From positions 3,162,001-3,226,000 of the forward strand of contig CAXXDH010000003.1 in the NCBI GenBank assembly GCA_963677785.2: a DNA stretch of 64,000 nucleotides. The letters are read 5' to 3'. The notes under the pieces were generated by a model that had not been told where the DNA came from, searched no databases, and saw only the letters and a list, made by a program, of their open reading frames with translations. This stretch comes from G963665495 sp963677785 (GTDB lineage: Bacteria > Desulfobacterota > Desulfovibrionia > Desulfovibrionales > Desulfovibrionaceae). Made by a program: the position numbers and the translations under genes. The stretch's first letter is position 1; each line of letters starts with the position of its first letter. This document shows positions 59,618 through 64,000 of the stretch, in pieces.

Positions 59618-61723
59618 ATGGTGCTCAAGCGTAAATCCCGCCCGCGCAGCAGCGAACCGGTTCGTACCTACGGGCACAGCCGGACGCAGCGCTCCAGCAA
59701 ACCGCAAAAGCGGACGTTGGGAGCACAGCGCGTCAAGCCGCAGCGTCCTTCCGGCAATACGGACTGGACCCGCGTACGCATTGCCGCGGTGGGTATTTTG
59801 CTTGGTCTTGCCTGGTGCGTTCTTTGGGTCAGGGCCTATTATATTCAGATCATGGAAGGTCCGGAACTTGCCGCCATGGCCAGCCGGCAGCATGAGGTTT
59901 CGGAATACTTTGCCGGAGAACGTGGTCAGATTTTTGATCGCAAAGGACGGCTGCTGGCCAAGAGCGTGGCTATCAAGTCGATTTTTGTCCGTCCTTTGCT
60001 GGTGAAGAATGTGGAAGACACGTCCCGCATTCTTTCGGAAACGCTCGGGCTTGCCCGGTCCGACATCCGGGAAAAACTTTCTTCTAATGAGAAACATGTC
60101 TGGATAGCCAGGCAGATAGGCGACAAGGCTTCGGCCAGCATTCGAAAAGCCAAGCTGGATGGCGTTTATCTGACCACCGAATACGGGCGCTTGTATCCGA
60201 ACAAGCAGCTAGCCGGGCAACTGCTCGGGTTCGTGGGAACGGACGACAAAGGACTTGAAGGGCTTGAGTCGTCCTTCGACGATCGTTTGGTAGGCCGCAG
60301 TTCCAAGGTTCTGGTGCATCGGGATGCCACAGGGCATATGCTGTACCTGAATTCCAAGGTAAATGATGACGCGGTGCGCGGACACGACGTCCGGCTGACC
60401 ATAGACGCCCATCTTCAGTTTGTGGCAGAAGAAGCGTTGAGCCGTTCGGTGAAAAAATATCATGCCAACTGGGGTGGTTGCCTGGTCATCCACGTGCCGG
60501 ATGGTGAGATTCTGGCCTGGGCCGAAGCACCGGCTTTCAATCCCAACGCGTATCTGCGCTATTCGCCGCAGCGCTGGCGCAACAGACTTTCCATGGACGC
60601 CTATGAACCGGGTTCCTGCGCCAAGCCGTTCACTGTGGCCACGGCCATGCAGGAGGGACTTTGCAACGCGGATACGTTATACTACTGTGAAAACGGCAGA
60701 TTTCGTATCGACCGCCGTTACATTTCCGACATTTCCCCTCGTGAATGGCTGCCCGTCAGCAAAGTACTCAGATATTCCAACAACGTGGGAGCCGCCAAAA
60801 TCGCTCTGGATGTCGGGGCGCAGAAATTGTACGACTATCTGAGCCGCCTGGGGTTCGGCAACAAGGTCGGACTGCCGCTGCCCGGAGAAAGCAAAGGTAT
60901 TCTTCGACCTCCTGGGATCTGGGAGCAGCTGGACCTCGCCTCGGCGGGATTCGGGCAAGGCTTTTCCGTGACTGCTTTGCAATTGGCCAAGGCGTATTTG
61001 TGCCTGGCCAATTTCGGCGTTTCCATTCCCTTGCGTATTTCGCTTGATCCGGTCATTGAAAACCAGCCCTCCGGCAGGATTTTCTCTTCCGAGGTTGCTG
61101 CCTCCGTGTTGCGGATGCTGCAGGACGTGGTGGAACAAGACGGTACGGGCAAGCGCGCGCGTATCCAGGGAATTCATGTAGGCGGCAAGACCAGTACGGC
61201 ACAGAAAGCTTCTTCCAAAGGCGGCTACGGCAACAAGGTGGTCGCTTCCTTTACCGGCCTGTTCCCCATCAACAAGCCCGAGTATCTGATTCTGGTTGTG
61301 GTTGACGAACCCGAACCGCAGCATTACGGCGGTGTTGTTGCAGCGCCTGTTTTCAAGGAAGTGGCTGAAAAAGCTTTGGCTTATGAAGGCAATCTTCCGG
61401 AACCCGCGCGGCAGGTGCTTTTGGCCGAAGCACAACGCAAGAAGGAAATTGATACTTTCGGCAGGAAAGCAAACAAATGCTCCCCCTCCAACTTCAGCCT
61501 GCGCAGGCCAATCAGCCCGGAATGCCGGGTTGCTTCCAACAAGATTCCCGACGTGGTGGGCTTGACCGTACGCAGTGCCATGGAGGCCTTTGCCGGTCAG
61601 GGAGTTGTTCCGCATTTCAAGGGAAGCGGGACCATTGTTTCCAGGCAGGAGCCCAGGGCCGGCGGCAACTGGTCTGAAGAAAACCGGACGAATTGTATTG
61701 TATGGCTCTCAGACGGGGCTTAA
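59618..61723 (+). CDS. ftsI: Septal peptidoglycan transpeptidase FtsI (PBP3)
   Basis: Class B penicillin-binding protein, 701 residues, that cross-links septal peptidoglycan. It has a basic cytoplasmic tail, one span (IAAVGILLGLAWCVLWVRAY), and a PBP dimer domain starting RGQIFDRKGRLLAKSV. The transpeptidase domain has SxxK as S333-C-A-K336 (YEPGSCAKPFT) and SxN as S387-N-N389. The third motif, normally KTG, reads K524-T525-S526 (GGKTSTAQKA), with Ser in place of the conserved Gly. A PASTA-like C-terminal module follows (IPDVVGLTVRSAMEAFAGQGVVPHFKGSG). Substitution of that Gly is unusual and could change beta-lactam affinity. Confidence 0.94.
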   Translation: MVLKRKSRPRSSEPVRTYGHSRTQRSSKPQKRTLGAQRVKPQRPSGNTDWTRVRIAAVGILLGLAWCVLWVRAYYIQIMEGPELAAMASRQHEVSEYFAGERGQIFDRKGRLLAKSVAIKSIFVRPLLVKNVEDTSRILSETLGLARSDIREKLSSNEKHVWIARQIGDKASASIRKAKLDGVYLTTEYGRLYPNKQLAGQLLGFVGTDDKGLEGLESSFDDRLVGRSSKVLVHRDATGHMLYLNSKVNDDAVRGHDVRLTIDAHLQFVAEEALSRSVKKYHANWGGCLVIHVPDGEILAWAEAPAFNPNAYLRYSPQRWRNRLSMDAYEPGSCAKPFTVATAMQEGLCNADTLYYCENGRFRIDRRYISDISPREWLPVSKVLRYSNNVGAAKIALDVGAQKLYDYLSRLGFGNKVGLPLPGESKGILRPPGIWEQLDLASAGFGQGFSVTALQLAKAYLCLANFGVSIPLRISLDPVIENQPSGRIFSSEVAASVLRMLQDVVEQDGTGKRARIQGIHVGGKTSTAQKASSKGGYGNKVVASFTGLFPINKPEYLILVVVDEPEPQHYGGVVAAPVFKEVAEKALAYEGNLPEPARQVLLAEAQRKKEIDTFGRKANKCSPSNFSLRRPISPECRVASNKIPDVVGLTVRSAMEAFAGQGVVPHFKGSGTIVSRQEPRAGGNWSEENRTNCIVWLSDGA

Positions 61724-61735
61724 GGACGCGATCGT

Positions 61736-63202
61736 ATGAATTGGCAAAACGCATTTGAAACTCTCAAAGAAACAGCGCGGCAGGGTGTGCCTGCCCGTTC
61801 GCATTCCGGCCAGGTCGAGACCGGGGATATTTTTGTCGCCGTCAAAGGTACGGCAGTGGATGGCGCTGCGTTCATTCCGGACGCGGTGGGCAAAGGCGCC
61901 GCTTATGTGGTCTGCGAGGACGTCGAAGCCGCGAAAGCCGCTGTGTTGGAGAACAATGGGAATCTGGGTAGCACGATTTTTCTGGCGCATCCAGACCCCC
62001 GTATTGCCCTGGGCGATCTGGCGGCCGCCTTTTACGGCACGGATAAGCGGCCGTTCCCTGTTGTGGGTGTGACCGGGACCAATGGAAAAACCACGGTTTC
62101 TTTTCTGGTAGAGCATCTTTTCAACCACAACGGAAAGAGCGCGGGCGTATTGGGTACGGTGACCTATCGCTGGAGCGGTAAAACCATCAAGGCGCCCCAG
62201 ACCACTCCCGGCTGTGTCTTGATACACGAATACCTGGCCGAAATGGCCAAGGCCGGAGTCGAACTCGCCGTGATGGAAGTCTCCTCCCATGCCCTGGACC
62301 AGTACCGCGCCGCAGGTATTCCGTTCGCGGCCGGGGTGGTAACCAACGTGACCCAGGATCATCTGGATTACCACGGCACTATGGAGAAGTATTTCGCCGC
62401 CAAATCCAAACTGTTCACCGAGGCGCCGTTATCCGACAAGGCCGCGGTGGTCAACTGGGATGACGCCTATGGTCGCCGTCTGATCGAACAAGGGTATTCG
62501 GGGTTCTGTTTCGGCCTGGAGGAACCGCCCGCAAATGTCGACGGATTGCACGGGCGTATCCTGCATTGTGAAATTTCCGGACTTCAGATGGAAATGCGAT
62601 GGAATGGCCAGGTCTGGCAGCTGCATTCCAAGCTGGTAGGCAAATACAACGCTTCCAATCTGCTGGCGGCCCAGGCAGTGGGACTGGCTTTGGGGCTGAA
62701 GCCCGAACAGATGCAGGCGCTGGGAGATTTCACCGGCGCACCCGGCAGGCTGGAGAGGGTGGATAATCCCAAGGGCTACCATGTGTTCGTGGATTACGCC
62801 CATTCTCCCGACGCCCTGGAAAATGTGCTTGCCGCTCTCAAAGAACTGGCGCCCAGAAAGGTGATCACGGTGTTCGGTTGCGGCGGAGACCGCGACAAGA
62901 CCAAGCGTCCGCTTATGGGAAAGGCTGTTTGTAAGTACAGCGATATGGTGGTCCTGACGTCGGACAATCCGCGTACGGAAGATCCCATCGCGATTATGAA
63001 CGACATCCGGCCGGGACTTTCTGGCTGTACGCAGGTTATTGAGACCCCGGACCGAAAATTGGGCATTCTGACCGCATTGAGCGAAATGCATACCGGCGAT
63101 GTGCTGCTGGTGGCAGGCAAGGGGCATGAGGATTATCAGGTTCTGGGCACGGAAAAGGTGCCGTTCAGCGACCAGCAGGTCGTCAGGGAGTATTTCGGGT
63201 GA
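61736..63202 (+). CDS. murE: UDP-MurNAc-tripeptide synthetase
   Basis: Mur ligase that adds the third residue (meso-diaminopimelate in Gram-negatives) to UDP-MurNAc-L-Ala-D-Glu. The 488 residues hold the ATP loop GVTGTNGKTTVSFLVEHLF (about residues 110-128), ELAVMEVSSHALDQYRAAGIPFAAGVVTNVTQDHLDYHGTMEKYF, YAHSPDALENVLAALKEL and the DAP-specificity segment TSDNPRTEDP (DNPR, as in meso-DAP-adding MurE). ATG 61736 is 13 bases after ftsI, and its stop overlaps the murF start (GTGA). Confidence 0.96.
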   Translation: MNWQNAFETLKETARQGVPARSHSGQVETGDIFVAVKGTAVDGAAFIPDAVGKGAAYVVCEDVEAAKAAVLENNGNLGSTIFLAHPDPRIALGDLAAAFYGTDKRPFPVVGVTGTNGKTTVSFLVEHLFNHNGKSAGVLGTVTYRWSGKTIKAPQTTPGCVLIHEYLAEMAKAGVELAVMEVSSHALDQYRAAGIPFAAGVVTNVTQDHLDYHGTMEKYFAAKSKLFTEAPLSDKAAVVNWDDAYGRRLIEQGYSGFCFGLEEPPANVDGLHGRILHCEISGLQMEMRWNGQVWQLHSKLVGKYNASNLLAAQAVGLALGLKPEQMQALGDFTGAPGRLERVDNPKGYHVFVDYAHSPDALENVLAALKELAPRKVITVFGCGGDRDKTKRPLMGKAVCKYSDMVVLTSDNPRTEDPIAIMNDIRPGLSGCTQVIETPDRKLGILTALSEMHTGDVLLVAGKGHEDYQVLGTEKVPFSDQQVVREYFG

Positions 63203-64000
63203 AACTTTCTTTACAGGATATCGCTGAAATTACGGCGGCCGAGGTTGTCTGCGGCCAGGCCGATCAGCGAGTGCCGCAGCACTTTCGCAAGGACAGCCGG
63301 GAAGTCGCTGCTGGCGATATTTTCGTCTGCATACCGGGCGAGCGCGTGGACGGGCACGAATTCGCGGCTCAGGCCGTGGCCCAGGGGGCCGTGGCCGTGC
63401 TGGCCGAACATCTGCCGCCGCATTTTCCCCAGGTCGGCGAGGATGCGGAAAATGCGCCTGCCTGCCTGCTGGTGGAAAATTCCGTCCGGGCTCTCGGGCA
63501 AATCGCGGCGGCATGGCGATCTTGCTCCCGTGCCAAGGTTATCGGCATTACCGGATCGGCCGGGAAAACCACGGTCAAGGAGCTGATCGCGAATATTTTG
63601 AGCAAGACCGGCACGGTGGCGAAGAATCCTTTGAATTTGAATAATCAGATAGGCCTGCCGTTGAGCATGCTCGAAGCCGTCGGCAGCGAAGACTACTGGG
63701 TATTTGAAGCAGGCATCAGCGAAAGCCGGGACATGGGCGAACTCGGCCCCATCCTGCGTCCGGATTTCGCCTTGATTTTGAATGTCGGACCGGCTCATGT
63801 TCAAGGGTTGGGCGACGTACGGCAGGTGGCGGCGAGCAAGTCCGAACTGCTGGCCTACGTGGAGCCCAACGGCGTGGGGTTGATCAACGCGGATTATCCC
63901 GAGCTGGTGGAGAAAGCCGGACAGGTATTGCCCCATTGCCAAACCTTTTCCTGCAACGGAGCCAGCCGCCGATACAACGGCGAATATCTCGGCCCCGAAC
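63199..64000 (+). CDS. murF: UDP-MurNAc-pentapeptide synthetase, 3' end cut by window edge
   Basis: Mur ligase that adds D-Ala-D-Ala to UDP-MurNAc-tripeptide. About 267 codons are present, starting at GTG 63199, which overlaps the murE stop. Visible family markers: LQDIAEITAAEVVCG at the N-terminus, DSREVAAGDIFVCIPGERVDGHEF, the ATP loop GITGSAGKTTVKELIANIL (about residues 114-132), NNQIGLPLSML and VFEAGISESRDMGELGPILRPDFALILNVGPAHVQGLGDVRQVAASKSELL. The C-terminal ligand-binding domain lies beyond the window. The dcw cluster presumably continues with mraY and murD. Confidence 0.95.
   Translation, partial: MKLSLQDIAEITAAEVVCGQADQRVPQHFRKDSREVAAGDIFVCIPGERVDGHEFAAQAVAQGAVAVLAEHLPPHFPQVGEDAENAPACLLVENSVRALGQIAAAWRSCSRAKVIGITGSAGKTTVKELIANILSKTGTVAKNPLNLNNQIGLPLSMLEAVGSEDYWVFEAGISESRDMGELGPILRPDFALILNVGPAHVQGLGDVRQVAASKSELLAYVEPNGVGLINADYPELVEKAGQVLPHCQTFSCNGASRRYNGEYLGPE

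Overview
The window looks like chromosome of a Gram-negative deltaproteobacterium close to Desulfovibrio (Desulfovibrionales). This is inferred from gene content: lipid A synthesis (lpxB) beside a DUF4389 gene, a DUF3536-type GH57 protein, a selenocysteine tRNA, a ftsH-folP-cdaA-ybbR-glmM-galU run, a deltaproteobacterial-style dcw cluster, and moderately GC-rich coding sequence. No rRNA, prophage, CRISPR array or transposase gene was seen. Most of the window is housekeeping, with short accessory or regulatory islands.

Layout. 1-5.7 kb: partial lpxB, a DUF4389 membrane protein, a response-regulator/PAS/kinase gene split by a one-base frameshift, a methyltransferase and a GT4 glycosyltransferase. 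5.8-13.1 kb: metY, a UbiB-family kinase, a DUF389 membrane protein, a nitroreductase, cheW and a small unknown gene. 13.5-17.9 kb: GH57/DUF3536 protein and a double-SPOR lipoprotein. 17.9-21.9 kb: pstS-pstC-pstA-pstB phosphate transporter on the minus strand. 22.3-27.6 kb: an envelope-stress island with an ECF sigma factor, a membrane anti-sigma factor, a Spy/CnrX-like periplasmic protein, a lipoprotein, a ribbon-helix-helix regulator, a PAP2 phosphatase and an ArnT-like lipid glycosyltransferase. 27.8-31.5 kb: argF-argG-argH, with tRNA-Sec converging one base after argH. 31.7-38.7 kb: ftsH-folP-cdaA-ybbR-glmM-galU (proteolysis, folate, c-di-AMP, UDP-sugar precursors). 38.8-48.5 kb: priA, a GT2, an RlmM-like methyltransferase, a Cys-rich secreted protein and an RND efflux pair. 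48.6-57.3 kb: acs, an M20 amidohydrolase, a MarR/EFR1/MBL cluster, a small secreted protein and a C69 dipeptidase. 57.8-64 kb: mraZ-rsmH-ftsL-ftsI-murE-murF (start of dcw).

The strongest new signal is a pair of matching promoter-like sites (TCAACC-N16-CGTCAT). One lies upstream of the ECF sigma gene and the other upstream of the RHH-PAP2-GT39 operon. Together they suggest a self-activating sigma factor that also turns on a lipid-remodelling operon. A perfect inverted repeat covers the -10 of the second site and could be the operator of the RHH protein.

A second signal is a family of about 185-190 bp palindromic, transposase-less elements. Two clear copies (15991-16180 and 22340-22524) each end a few bases upstream of a gene or promoter, and a decayed third end overlaps the galU stop codon. 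Further points are a KTS instead of KTG motif in FtsI, stacked palindromes before acs, direct-repeat MraZ boxes before mraZ, and a possible non-standard start for priA.
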